From: Candidatus Kryptobacter tengchongensis
Lineage (GTDB): Bacteria; Bacteroidota; Ignavibacteria; Kryptoniales; Kryptoniaceae
Reading direction: 5' to 3'
DNA length: 64,000 nt
NCBI GenBank assembly: GCA_001485605.1
Contig: FAON01000008.1
Location: 1 to 64,000, forward strand
Below, one piece after another: positions 32,704 through 41,845 of the stretch (position 1 is the first letter of the stretch; each line of letters starts with the position of its first letter). The notes below the pieces were generated by a model. The model was not told where the DNA came from. It saw only the letters and a program-made list of their open reading frames with translations, and searched no databases. A program made the translations under genes and the position numbers.

Positions 32704-35496
32704 ATGGCAAAAAAAGAAAAACTTTTTCTTCTTGACGGAACTGCGCTTGCGTATAGGGCTTATTATGCATTTATTGGGAGACCGCTTGTTACATCTGGTG
32801 GAATGAATGTAAGCGCAATTTACGGTTTTACAAATTCATTGATCAAGATTCTTGAGGAGGAAAAACCTGATTACATCGCTGTTGTTTTTGATTCAGGTCA
32901 GCCAACCTTCAGACATGAGATGCACCCTGAATATAAAGCAACTCGTGAGAAAATGCCCGAGGATATGGCAATTCAACTTCAGAAATTGAAAGAGGTGATT
33001 GAAGCTTTCAATGTTCCAATCATTGAAGTCCCGGGATACGAAGCTGATGATGTTATGGGAACGCTTGCGAAAGTTGCTGAGTCAAAGGGAATTGAAACAT
33101 ATCTTGTCACGGGCGATAAAGATTTTCTTCAGCTTGTTTCACCAATGGTAAAAATTTACAAACCAACGAAAGGACTTGCTGATATTGAGATAGTTGATGT
33201 TGAAAAAGTTAAACAAGAATGGGGAGTTACCCCAGAGCAAATTGTTGATGTGCTTGGGCTTATGGGAGATAAGGTTGATAATGTCCCGGGGGTTCCCGGA
33301 ATAGGTGAGAAAACAGCAATTCAGCTTATAAAAGAGTTTGGCTCAATTGAAAATCTTATCCAAAATGTTGATAAAATTCCAACTCAGAAGATAAAAGAAA
33401 ACATCAAAAGTTCTATAGATAAGGCTAAGCTGTCAAAGGCTCTTGTCACAATAAAAACGGATATCCCACTTGGTATAGAAATTTACTCGCTTAAGGCTAA
33501 AGAACCAAACAGAGATAAGCTTGCTGAACTTTTTTACGAGCTTGAATTTAAAAGCTTGATAAGAAAGCTTGGTCTTACATCAGCAGTAAGAGAAGTTGAG
33601 GAGGAAAAGGTTGAGGAGGAGAAAAAGCCGATAAAATATGATTCAATAAAAACCAAACCGCATCAGTATCATATAATTAAAAGCATTGACGAATTAAAAG
33701 AGCTTGTTGAAAAGTTAAAGTCGTCGGATTTGGTTTCATTTGATACGGAATCAACGGGGATAGAGCCACTTAATGCAGAACTTATAGGAATGTCATTTGC
33801 GATAAAGCCCGGGGAGGCATATTATCTTCCTGTCTCGGTTGAAACCGAAGCTTCAGATTCTCTCTTTGAGCCAGAGAAGAAGAAAAAAACATCTGGGATA
33901 GAGCTTGAAACAGTTTTAAAATATGTTAAACCAGTTCTTGAAAATCCGGTGATAAAAAAGTGCGGGCAAAATTTAAAGTATGACATTCTCTTGATGTCAA
34001 AATATGGAGTCTGGATTGAGGGGATAAGTTTTGATACGATGGTTGCGGGATATATCCTTAACCCTGAAAGTTCCCACACACTGGAGGTTCTTGCGAAGGA
34101 ATATCTGAAGTATCAGGTGATACCTATTTCACAGCTCATTGGCGAAGGACGTTATCAAAGAAAAATGAGCGAAGTCCCGGTTGAAAAGGTTGCTGAATAC
34201 GCCTGTGAAGATGCCGATATAACTTTACAACTTGTTGATAAACTCAAAGATGAACTTGAAAAGAGAGATCAATTGAAACTCTGCGAGGAGGTTGAATTTC
34301 CACTTGTTGAGGTTCTTGCCCATATGGAGTTCTCAGGTGTTAGATTGGACACCGAACTTTTAAGAGAGATGAGCAAGGAGCTTGATAGAATGCTTGATAA
34401 TTTAACTCATGAAATTTATCATCTCGCAGGTATAGAGTTTAATATAAATTCACCTCAACAACTTGCGGATGTTCTTTTCAAAAAGTTGAAGCTTCCACCT
34501 GTTAAAACAACCAAAACGGGTTATTCAACCGATGTTGAAGTTCTGGAGGAGCTTGCCAAAGAGCATCCTATTGCGGAGAAGCTGCTTGAATATCGCCAAA
34601 TTCAAAAGTTGAAATCCACTTATGTTGATGCACTTCCAAAACTTGTAAATCCAAAAACCGGTAGAGTTCATACCTCGTTCAATCAAACTGGAACAGCTAC
34701 AGGTAGGTTATCAAGTAGCGATCCGAATCTTCAAAATATACCAATTAGGACGGAGATTGGGCGGGAGATAAGAAAAGCTTTTGTACCTTCCGAGGCGGAC
34801 TGGTTTATAATGTCTGCGGATTATTCACAGATTGAACTTCGTATAATGGCGCATCTATCTGGGGATGAAAATTTGATCTCTGCTTTTAGAAAAGGACTTG
34901 ATATTCACTCATCAACTGCTGCAAGCGTTTTTGGCGTCAAACCAGAGGATGTAAATTATGAGATGAGAAGAAAAGCTAAGGAAGTTAATTTTGGTATTAT
35001 GTATGGCATAAGTCCGTATGGGCTTTCACAACGGCTTGGGATTCCGCAACCAGAGGCGAAAAAAATAATTGATACATATTTTCAAAAATTTCCCAAAGTT
35101 AAAGAATATATTGATAAAACTATTGAAGAAGCCAGACAAAAAGGCTATGTCACAACATTACTTGGGCGAAGAAGATATGTGCCTGATATAAATAGCAGAA
35201 ATAGAACCGTTCGGGAATTTGCAGAAAGAACAGCTATAAATATGAGAATTCAAGGAACCGCAGCGGATTTAATAAAACTTGCAATGGTTAGAATTTATAA
35301 CGAGATGAAGAAGCGAAAATTTAAATCTAAAATGATTTTACAAGTACATGATGAGCTTGTTTTTGATGTTGCTCCCGATGAGATTCATACTTTGAAAGAA
35401 ATAGTTCAAGATAAAATGCAAAACGCACTCCAACTTGATGTACCTCTCGTTGTTGAACTTGGCATAGGTAAAAATTGGTATGAGGCACATGAGTAA
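32704..35496 (+). CDS. polA: DNA polymerase I
   Basis: 930-aa repair and replication polymerase with all three domains. The 5'-3' flap nuclease covers 1-290. The 3'-5' proofreading domain is intact, with Asp347 and Glu349 (DTEST), Asp427 in QNLKYD, and Tyr499/Asp503 in YACED. The polymerase domain has Asp706 in motif A (DYSQIELR), a KEVNFGIMYG O-helix with the dNTP-binding lysine, and Asp883/Glu884 in motif C (VHDEL). The phenylalanine in NFGIMYG would favour discrimination against dideoxynucleotides. Length is normal for a full-size enzyme. It converges on ackA with 23 bp between them. Confidence 0.98.
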   Translation: MAKKEKLFLLDGTALAYRAYYAFIGRPLVTSGGMNVSAIYGFTNSLIKILEEEKPDYIAVVFDSGQPTFRHEMHPEYKATREKMPEDMAIQLQKLKEVIEAFNVPIIEVPGYEADDVMGTLAKVAESKGIETYLVTGDKDFLQLVSPMVKIYKPTKGLADIEIVDVEKVKQEWGVTPEQIVDVLGLMGDKVDNVPGVPGIGEKTAIQLIKEFGSIENLIQNVDKIPTQKIKENIKSSIDKAKLSKALVTIKTDIPLGIEIYSLKAKEPNRDKLAELFYELEFKSLIRKLGLTSAVREVEEEKVEEEKKPIKYDSIKTKPHQYHIIKSIDELKELVEKLKSSDLVSFDTESTGIEPLNAELIGMSFAIKPGEAYYLPVSVETEASDSLFEPEKKKKTSGIELETVLKYVKPVLENPVIKKCGQNLKYDILLMSKYGVWIEGISFDTMVAGYILNPESSHTLEVLAKEYLKYQVIPISQLIGEGRYQRKMSEVPVEKVAEYACEDADITLQLVDKLKDELEKRDQLKLCEEVEFPLVEVLAHMEFSGVRLDTELLREMSKELDRMLDNLTHEIYHLAGIEFNINSPQQLADVLFKKLKLPPVKTTKTGYSTDVEVLEELAKEHPIAEKLLEYRQIQKLKSTYVDALPKLVNPKTGRVHTSFNQTGTATGRLSSSDPNLQNIPIRTEIGREIRKAFVPSEADWFIMSADYSQIELRIMAHLSGDENLISAFRKGLDIHSSTAASVFGVKPEDVNYEMRRKAKEVNFGIMYGISPYGLSQRLGIPQPEAKKIIDTYFQKFPKVKEYIDKTIEEARQKGYVTTLLGRRRYVPDINSRNRTVREFAERTAINMRIQGTAADLIKLAMVRIYNEMKKRKFKSKMILQVHDELVFDVAPDEIHTLKEIVQDKMQNALQLDVPLVVELGIGKNWYEAHE

Positions 35497-35519
35497 AAAT
35501 TACTAAAGTGGCTAACTTT

Positions 35520-36731
35520 TTATTTTACATCAGAACAATTACTTACTATCTCTGCGGTATCAAGTGCTATTACAAGTTCCTCATTTGTCGGGATTACGAG
35601 AACTTTGACTTTTGAATCATCTGTTGTTATAATTTTTTCTTTCTCTGGTGAGTTATTTTTTTCATCGTCAATTCTGATGCCAAGGAATTCAAGTCCTTCG
35701 CAAACTTTTTTCCTTACATCTGGGCTGTTTTCTCCAATTCCTGCTGTGAAGACGATAGCGTCAACCCCTCCCATTACAGCAGCATACGCACCGATGTATT
35801 TTTTTACACGATAACAGAAAACTTCAAAGGCAAGTTTTGCTCTATGATTTCCATTTTTCATCTCGTTTATTATCTCACGCATATCGCTACTTATACCTGA
35901 GATTCCAAGAAGTCCACTATGTTTATTTAAAAGCGCATTTATCTCAGACATCGTTAATCCCTCTTTGCTCATTATGTAAAGGACGACCGCAGGGTCTAAA
36001 TCTCCAGAACGTGTCCCCATAAGCAAACCTTCAAGAGGTGTAAATCCCATTGTTGTGTCAACTGAAATACCGTATTTCACTGCCGACATACTACAGCCGT
36101 TTCCGAGATGTGCAGTTATGAGCCTCATTTGTTCAAATGGAACTCCAAGTATCTCACCAGCTCTTTTTGAAACATATCTGTGCGAGGTTCCATGGAAACC
36201 GTATCTTCTGATTTTATATTTTTTGTAAAGTTCGTAAGGCAAGCCATAGATGAAGGCATGTTCGGGCATTTTTTGATGGAAAGCGGTATCAAAAACTGCG
36301 ACCTGAGGTGTCTTAGGAAGAAGTCGCTTGCAAGCTAAAATTCCACGAAGATTGTGCGGATTGTGAAGTGGAGCAAGTTCAATATTTTCTTTTATCTTTT
36401 CAATTACTTCGTCTGTTATCAAAACTGAACCTGAGAAAGTTTCACCACCGTGAACAACACGATGTCCAATTGCCTCAATCTCTGATTTATCCTTTATCAC
36501 CCCATGATTTTTGCTCAAAAGAACAGCTATTACATATTCAATAGCAATGTTATGGTCAAGTATCTCAGCACTTATTTTAACCGTGTCACCATCTGCTCTG
36601 ATATGGGTTAAAACAGCATCATCCATCCCTATTCTTTCAACTTGACCCTTGGCAAGAACCTCGCGAGTTGAGGTCTCAATGAATTGATATTTGATTGAAG
36701 AACTTCCTGAATTCAGGACGAGAACTTTCAT
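35520..36731 (-). CDS. ackA: Acetate kinase
   Basis: 403-aa ASKHA-fold kinase making ATP and acetate from acetyl phosphate, or the reverse. Conserved blocks: LNSGSSSIKYQ at the N terminus, GHRVVHGG, VFDTAFHQKMPEHAF, YGFHGTSHRYVS, HLGNGCS and GFTPLEGLLMGTRSGDLDP. Length matches the family. It lies last in a reverse-strand series behind hbd-like, GT87 and GtrA genes, 22 bp after the GtrA gene. No phosphotransacetylase gene is adjacent, which is unusual but not rare, so acetyl phosphate must come from a pta elsewhere. It points to substrate-level ATP formation during fermentation or acetate use. Confidence 0.98.
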   Translation of the reverse strand: MKVLVLNSGSSSIKYQFIETSTREVLAKGQVERIGMDDAVLTHIRADGDTVKISAEILDHNIAIEYVIAVLLSKNHGVIKDKSEIEAIGHRVVHGGETFSGSVLITDEVIEKIKENIELAPLHNPHNLRGILACKRLLPKTPQVAVFDTAFHQKMPEHAFIYGLPYELYKKYKIRRYGFHGTSHRYVSKRAGEILGVPFEQMRLITAHLGNGCSMSAVKYGISVDTTMGFTPLEGLLMGTRSGDLDPAVVLYIMSKEGLTMSEINALLNKHSGLLGISGISSDMREIINEMKNGNHRAKLAFEVFCYRVKKYIGAYAAVMGGVDAIVFTAGIGENSPDVRKKVCEGLEFLGIRIDDEKNNSPEKEKIITTDDSKVKVLVIPTNEELVIALDTAEIVSNCSDVK

Positions 36732-36753
36732 GTCTCCAAGCTAAATTTAGTTT

Positions 36754-37134
36754 TCAAAATCTAAATGTGAATTTATAATTTGCAAAGAAATTCCATAAGG
36801 TCACAGCAATTGTGGCAAATCCTTTTGAGATGTAAAAGTTCAACTTTATCCTTCCGTGAAAAAGATAAACGATGAGGTTGTTCAGCAACAGACCAATTAA
36901 TGAAATAAGAAAAAATTTGCCATATTGAACCAAAACCGCAGGATCTTTGCTTTGAAATGTCCATATCCTGTTAAGTATATAATTGTTCGTCGCAGCAAGC
37001 GTAAATCCAAGACTATTTGCGATATATTTTTGAATTTTCAATTTCTCCTTTGAAATGAATGTGACGCTGAAATCAACTATTACACCTGTGAACCCAACAA
37101 TGCTGAATTTTATAAATTTAAAAATTAACTCCAT
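36754..37134 (-). CDS. GtrA family membrane protein
   Basis: 126-aa protein with four membrane helices, the GtrA fold. FIKFSIVGFTGVIVDFSVTF at the start and the ATNNYILNRIWTF motif are family hallmarks. GtrA proteins are proposed to move or position polyprenyl-linked sugars for glycosyl transfer. It overlaps the end of the upstream GT87 gene by 10 bp, which supports a joint role in adding sugars to a surface polymer or lipid. Confidence 0.92.
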   Translation of the reverse strand: MELIFKFIKFSIVGFTGVIVDFSVTFISKEKLKIQKYIANSLGFTLAATNNYILNRIWTFQSKDPAVLVQYGKFFLISLIGLLLNNLIVYLFHGRIKLNFYISKGFATIAVTLWNFFANYKFTFRF

Positions 37135-38309
37135 CTCAATTCCTCACTTAATTCAAACTTATCAAAAAGAAGTTCATATGTTAGTTTCACCCAAATGAAG
37201 ATACATGGAACGGCTTTTAAGACATATGGGATAACGAGCAAGTCCCGTAAAAATTTCGGAAATATATCAGTTGGTGAAAGCGAAGTGAAAATGAAGGCGA
37301 ACACAAGCAAAGCCAAATTTTCAATTTTTTTCCTTTGCGAAAAATACCAGATGGCAACACCTAAAATTGCAATTACATAAGTCGGCGATTCCGCTTTATG
37401 ATTGAAGATAACTGACCAGATCAAAATTGACGCAAGATAAAGAAATCTAAAACCAAAGTTTTCAAAATTTTTGAATTTGATGAGTGGCAAGAGAAGAAAA
37501 ACAATACCAAAGAAAGTGATATAAATTTTAGGAAACTCAAGCCCAAACCATGACTTCAGCCATCCCGAGACAGATAGTCCTGTGGAGGCGGAATAATCCC
37601 ATCTTAATAGATTTAACCAACTTGAGTAGAGGAATTTTAACTGGTCAAACGAGATGGCGACAAGAGGGATAAACGCAAGAATTAACATCCAGAAAGTTGC
37701 GTAAACTATTGATTTTAATCTCTTAGGATAAAGCATGATCAAAAGAAAGCCAAGAGCGCCGAATATCTTTATATAAGTAGATACAGCAAGGAAAAGTGTA
37801 GCGATGAAGGGCTTGCCTTTTTCAAAAAATACGAAAGAAAGGATGAACAGACCAGCGACAATGCCATTGCTTTGCTCATTTTGAATTGATGTTAAAAGTT
37901 CAATCGCGGAAAACAATAAAATAAGAGATTTGATCTCGTCGTTTATGTTTAATGCTTTGACAGCTAAAAATAAAATCAGTGAGTTAGCAAGGTTCCATAG
38001 AAGTAAACCAGCCAAATCAGGTAAATATGCAAATGGAAACATCATCAATGCAAATGTTGGGCTATATTTGAAGTAATCCCAGTGTTCATCAGGGTATTCA
38101 ATGTAAAGGTCTTTATTATGAATCAGGTGAAAGTATGAGTATTTAAAGGTTAAAAAGTTATTGTAATGGGTATATTGTCTTCCGGCAAATTCTTGTGGAC
38201 CGATAAAGTAAGAGTGTAGCCCGGCAGAAAGTGCAAGAAGAATGTAAATCAAAAGGAGCGTTTTTAAGTTTAAGAGATATTGACGAAACTTTTCAAAGAC
38301 GTTTTTCAA
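37125..38309 (-). CDS. GT87 family (DUF2029) membrane glycosyltransferase
   Basis: 394-aa polytopic membrane protein of the GT-C type. A first-loop YIEYPDEHWDYFKYSPTFALMMFPFAYLP region carries the acidic residues and the KYSP motif of DUF2029/GT87 polyprenyl-phosphate-dependent mannosyltransferase-like enzymes. About ten membrane segments follow. It overlaps the 3-hydroxyacyl-CoA dehydrogenase gene upstream by 4 bp and the GtrA gene downstream by 10 bp. Donor and acceptor are unknown; context with GtrA suggests lipid-linked sugar transfer in the periplasm. Confidence 0.85.
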   Translation of the reverse strand: MKNVFEKFRQYLLNLKTLLLIYILLALSAGLHSYFIGPQEFAGRQYTHYNNFLTFKYSYFHLIHNKDLYIEYPDEHWDYFKYSPTFALMMFPFAYLPDLAGLLLWNLANSLILFLAVKALNINDEIKSLILLFSAIELLTSIQNEQSNGIVAGLFILSFVFFEKGKPFIATLFLAVSTYIKIFGALGFLLIMLYPKRLKSIVYATFWMLILAFIPLVAISFDQLKFLYSSWLNLLRWDYSASTGLSVSGWLKSWFGLEFPKIYITFFGIVFLLLPLIKFKNFENFGFRFLYLASILIWSVIFNHKAESPTYVIAILGVAIWYFSQRKKIENLALLVFAFIFTSLSPTDIFPKFLRDLLVIPYVLKAVPCIFIWVKLTYELLFDKFELSEELRWS

Positions 38310-39247
38310 GTTATTTTCCTCCCAAATTCATCATATTTGAAGAAACCTTCGCCTGTTTTCTTTCCAAGTTTACCCTCTCTGACAAGTTTTCTTAGGAGGG
38401 GACAAGGTCTATATTTTTCGCCAAGTTCTTTGTAAAGTGTTTCCATCCAAGTTAAAACTTCATCAAGCCCCATTGTATCCGCCATTTCAAGGGGTCCCAT
38501 CTGGAAGTTATAGCCAAGTTTCATCGCTGTGTCAATTCCTTCTGCTGTTGCGATCCCCTCCATTAAAACATGCATCGCTTCATTTAGCATTGGCACTATG
38601 ACTCGTGTTGTCACAAATCCTGGGTATTCATAAACCTCAACCACGGTTTTGCCGATTTGTTCTGCGAAGGCTTTAACTTTTTTAAATGTCTCATCAGATG
38701 TTTTCAGAGCACGGACAAGTTCAACAAGTGGAACTTTAGGGACTGGATTTAGGAAATGCATCCCGATGATTTTGTCAGGTCGTTTTGTTGCCTCTGAAAT
38801 TTTTGTCAGCGACAATGTTGATGTATTTGAAACGAAAATAGTATGTGGTGGGCAAATTTCGTCAAGCCTTTTAAAAATTGCCTTTTTAAGATCAAAGTCT
38901 TCATCAACCGCCTCAATTACAAGTTCACATTCTTTAACATCTTCAATGTTTGTGGTCCATTCAATTCTGGATAAAATTGATTTTTTCTCGCTTTTTGTCA
39001 TCGCCCATCTTTGGATTTCATAGTCAAGCGCTTCTTCAAGTTTTTCTTTTGCGTTGTTTAAAGATTCGTCATCTTTTTCAACTGCGATCACATCAAATCC
39101 AGCCTGCGCAATCGCTTGTGCAATTCCCCTGCCCATTACACCAACACCAATGATAGCAACGTTTTTTATCCTTTGTAAATCTCCGGTGCTGGGTTTAAAT
39201 TCACTTAATATCTCTGATCCAAGAATATCTTTCGGATTTTGTTTCAT
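38306..39247 (-). CDS. 3-hydroxyacyl-CoA (3-hydroxybutyryl-CoA) dehydrogenase
   Basis: 313-aa NAD-dependent dehydrogenase of the short, single-function 3HCDH type. A Rossmann motif IGVGVMGRGIAQAIAQAG starts near residue 34. The active-site block is HFLNPVPKVPLVELV, with a catalytic Glu/His pair. The C-terminal 3HCDH domain begins at YPGFVTTRVIVPMLNEA. Length fits the Hbd/PaaH group. The ~30 residues before the Rossmann fold are longer than usual, so an internal start is possible, but the ATG at 39247 leaves a plausible N-terminal tail. It could act in butyrate/3-hydroxybutyrate metabolism with the CoA-transferase at 6412 or in beta-oxidation. Confidence 0.92.
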   Translation of the reverse strand: MKQNPKDILGSEILSEFKPSTGDLQRIKNVAIIGVGVMGRGIAQAIAQAGFDVIAVEKDDESLNNAKEKLEEALDYEIQRWAMTKSEKKSILSRIEWTTNIEDVKECELVIEAVDEDFDLKKAIFKRLDEICPPHTIFVSNTSTLSLTKISEATKRPDKIIGMHFLNPVPKVPLVELVRALKTSDETFKKVKAFAEQIGKTVVEVYEYPGFVTTRVIVPMLNEAMHVLMEGIATAEGIDTAMKLGYNFQMGPLEMADTMGLDEVLTWMETLYKELGEKYRPCPLLRKLVREGKLGKKTGEGFFKYDEFGRKIT

Positions 39248-39328
39248 GTTTTTCCAATCTTTGTTTTTCTATGTCACACTTTTATAAATTAATTATAATT
39301 TCAAAGTCAGGCAAGAAATACAGGTGAA

Positions 39329-41752
39329 TTATCTACCGATGTTTGATTTTCTTTTAACAATTTTTAAATCGCGCAGTTGTGGCGCTTTTACCCTTATTTC
39401 AAGGTCAAACCCTCTTGCGTATCCAAGTGGTCTCCATTCAAAATTTGCTTCCCAGCAGTGTAAATCTCTGTAAATACTTATGCTTGGAACTATAATTTCT
39501 TTTCGCACCGGGTCATAACTTCCACTTCCCATTATTCTCCAATTTTTCGTCACATCAAAGCCAAATGTAAATCTAAGATTTGCTGATTTTACTGTTTGAT
39601 TCGGATTTACTTTGCTTAGTGAAAAATCAAATCCAAAAGATACATTCCATCCAAACTCAAAACTTGGTCTGAAGACATCGTAATTTCTAAAGAACTCGCT
39701 TCCTGTTTCCTCAATTCCTTGCATTCTGTCCATTTCTTGTTTTTTTCTCCCAGAGAAGGCAAATGAAAATGAAAGCGAGAAATTCGTCAACCGTGCTATT
39801 TTCCCCTCACGAATCAAAGGTTCAGTGCTATTAAACTTATAAAAGTCAAAAACAGAGCTTGAAAAAATATCAATCCCAGCTATCGTTGTTCTTGCAGTGA
39901 TGAATAAAGGCGAAAGTTTTTTATTCGGAGCGACAAAATTATATGAGAGTGATAAATTTAAATTTAAAAGTTGATACTTTTTCGGCTGTCCAGTTGAATC
40001 CTGTGCGCTTGTTTTCATTTCAAATATGTTCCCTATCCCGACATTTAACAATTGTGATTTGCCAATGGGTGCACCGCCGAAAAGAGAGTTTTCAAAATAG
40101 TTATACTTTACAACTTGACCCGTTGAATCAATATAAGTTCCATAATTTTTCCAAAATGGTGTTGAAAAATCAGGCTGGTAAATAAGTGAAATGCTTGGCA
40201 TCAAAGTATGTCTAAAGCCAGAAATCCCCAAAATTTCAGGTTGCCATATTCCATAAATTTTTGTTGAAACGGAGACCCCAAAGTTGAAATATCTTGCTTG
40301 ATAGAATCCCCTTTGTATTCTTGACTCAACTTGTTTTGTTTCCGAGTTATAAAATTTTAGCGTTCGTCTATCATACCAGTTTTCGTTATAAGTGAAAAAT
40401 GGAGTTATGTTGAAGTATCTTACCGTTGGAGCAAAGTTAACTCTTAAATTATGCGCTATACCGTACCTGAATTGTTTTGTTATTGCAGTGCTTCTTTGAT
40501 TTACAAACCTTGATGAATATCCAAAACTTAGCTTCTCATACCATCTTCCACCTGTAGTGCTTAAACCATAGGTAGTTCCACCAAATGGGAAAACCTGTGG
40601 TAAGGAAAAAGAAATTTCTGGAAGTATCTCATCAACTGTTCCAGTGTTAAGATTTTGTACTCTTGATGCATTTATTGAAATTGAACCATTTATCCCTTCA
40701 AATGTTTTTGAATAACTCACATTTGAAGTCAGTGTTTGCTGAAGAACATCTCTGACAGTCGTCCCGGTTGCGCGGAAATAATTATTAGTTGAAATGTTGA
40801 CATTTGCACTTATCCTTGAGGTTGGATCAATAGTTTGACTGTGAATTATATTAAATCTCCATTCCCTGCTTGATGTTTTGTCTGGGTCTCCTGCTTCACC
40901 GCTGTAAAAGTTTGCGAACGCGAAACCTATCGCACCGTTAAATTTATATCTTAATGCATATCTAAAATCCCCTGCAACTTGCCATCCACCACGTGTGTAC
41001 CAGTCAAATGTTGTCGTAAAGTCTGTGTAATCACTCATAGCCCAATAATAGCCAAATCTTTTGAAGTAAAAACCAGCGTTGTATGTTTGTCCCCAGATTG
41101 GGGGGATGAAACCTGACCTTCTTCCAGATTTACTTGGAAAAACGCCAAATGGCAGAGCAAAAACCGGGACATCGGCAATGTATAAAACTACAGGACGGGC
41201 GATAACTTTATCATTTACGATTATTTTCATCTCACGACCCTCAATATAAAAGTGAGGCTCTTCAGCGTCGCAAGTTGTATATCTTCCTTTATAAGCAAAG
41301 AGAATATCTTTATCAACCTTTTTAATTCTATCGCCGTAATAAAATGCATTTTCCATTTGGGTTGTTGCTTGCGTGATTCTTCCTTTTTGAGTTTTAAAGT
41401 TATAGGCAAGTTCAAAACCATGATATTCTTCTGAACCATCGTTTAAAATTGGAAGTCCTGTAAATTTACTTCCACTTGAATCCGGCATCCCTGATGCTTT
41501 AAGAAGTGCGCTGTCAAGATTCATACTAACAACAGCTGATCTTAATCGCATCGTTTTATATTTTATATCGGCACCTCCAAAAAGAAACATTTCTCTGTTT
41601 TCAACATCATAAATTGCGGAATCCGTTGCAGTATAAACAACAATTGTATCTATATCGCTTTTTTTAACTTTTACTGTATCGTTTTGATTTTGTGCGGTTG
41701 AAAGTGAAAATAAAATCAAAATCGCAATTATTTCAAATTTTAGCCTTTTCAC
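39329..41752 (-). CDS. lptD: LptD/OstA-like outer-membrane LPS assembly protein
   Basis: 807-aa outer-membrane barrel with an N-terminal OstA-type beta-jellyroll, as expected for LptD, which inserts lipopolysaccharide into the outer leaflet. Seen: a signal peptide (IIAILILFSLSTAQ), the jellyroll region AIYDVENREMFLFGGADIKY, the LPFGVFPSKSGRRSGFIPP motif typical of Bacteroidota LptD, and then a long barrel. I chose GTG 41752 and not the upstream ATG at 41800. The longer version would run through the rpsA terminator at 41783-41822 and add 16 residues before a normal signal peptide. It confirms a diderm with LPS. Confidence 0.85.
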   Translation of the reverse strand: MKRLKFEIIAILILFSLSTAQNQNDTVKVKKSDIDTIVVYTATDSAIYDVENREMFLFGGADIKYKTMRLRSAVVSMNLDSALLKASGMPDSSGSKFTGLPILNDGSEEYHGFELAYNFKTQKGRITQATTQMENAFYYGDRIKKVDKDILFAYKGRYTTCDAEEPHFYIEGREMKIIVNDKVIARPVVLYIADVPVFALPFGVFPSKSGRRSGFIPPIWGQTYNAGFYFKRFGYYWAMSDYTDFTTTFDWYTRGGWQVAGDFRYALRYKFNGAIGFAFANFYSGEAGDPDKTSSREWRFNIIHSQTIDPTSRISANVNISTNNYFRATGTTVRDVLQQTLTSNVSYSKTFEGINGSISINASRVQNLNTGTVDEILPEISFSLPQVFPFGGTTYGLSTTGGRWYEKLSFGYSSRFVNQRSTAITKQFRYGIAHNLRVNFAPTVRYFNITPFFTYNENWYDRRTLKFYNSETKQVESRIQRGFYQARYFNFGVSVSTKIYGIWQPEILGISGFRHTLMPSISLIYQPDFSTPFWKNYGTYIDSTGQVVKYNYFENSLFGGAPIGKSQLLNVGIGNIFEMKTSAQDSTGQPKKYQLLNLNLSLSYNFVAPNKKLSPLFITARTTIAGIDIFSSSVFDFYKFNSTEPLIREGKIARLTNFSLSFSFAFSGRKKQEMDRMQGIEETGSEFFRNYDVFRPSFEFGWNVSFGFDFSLSKVNPNQTVKSANLRFTFGFDVTKNWRIMGSGSYDPVRKEIIVPSISIYRDLHCWEANFEWRPLGYARGFDLEIRVKAPQLRDLKIVKRKSNIGR

Positions 41753-41782
41753 CTTTATAAAAAGTTTGCTTTGAGGTTTAAA

Positions 41783-41822
41783 TAAAAAAGCCGTCCGCAA
41801 CCCTTTGCGGGGTGGGACGGCT
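41783..41822 (-). terminator. Intrinsic terminator after rpsA
   Basis: On the reverse strand AGCCGTCC (41822-41815) pairs with GGACGGCT (41796-41789), with a partly paired GC-rich loop, followed by a run of T (A-run at 41784-41789 on the plus strand). It stands 24 bp after the rpsA stop and is the clearest terminator on the reverse strand. Confidence 0.85.
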
Positions 41823-41845
41823 GCAAGCTGGAGGTTTGATTTAGT

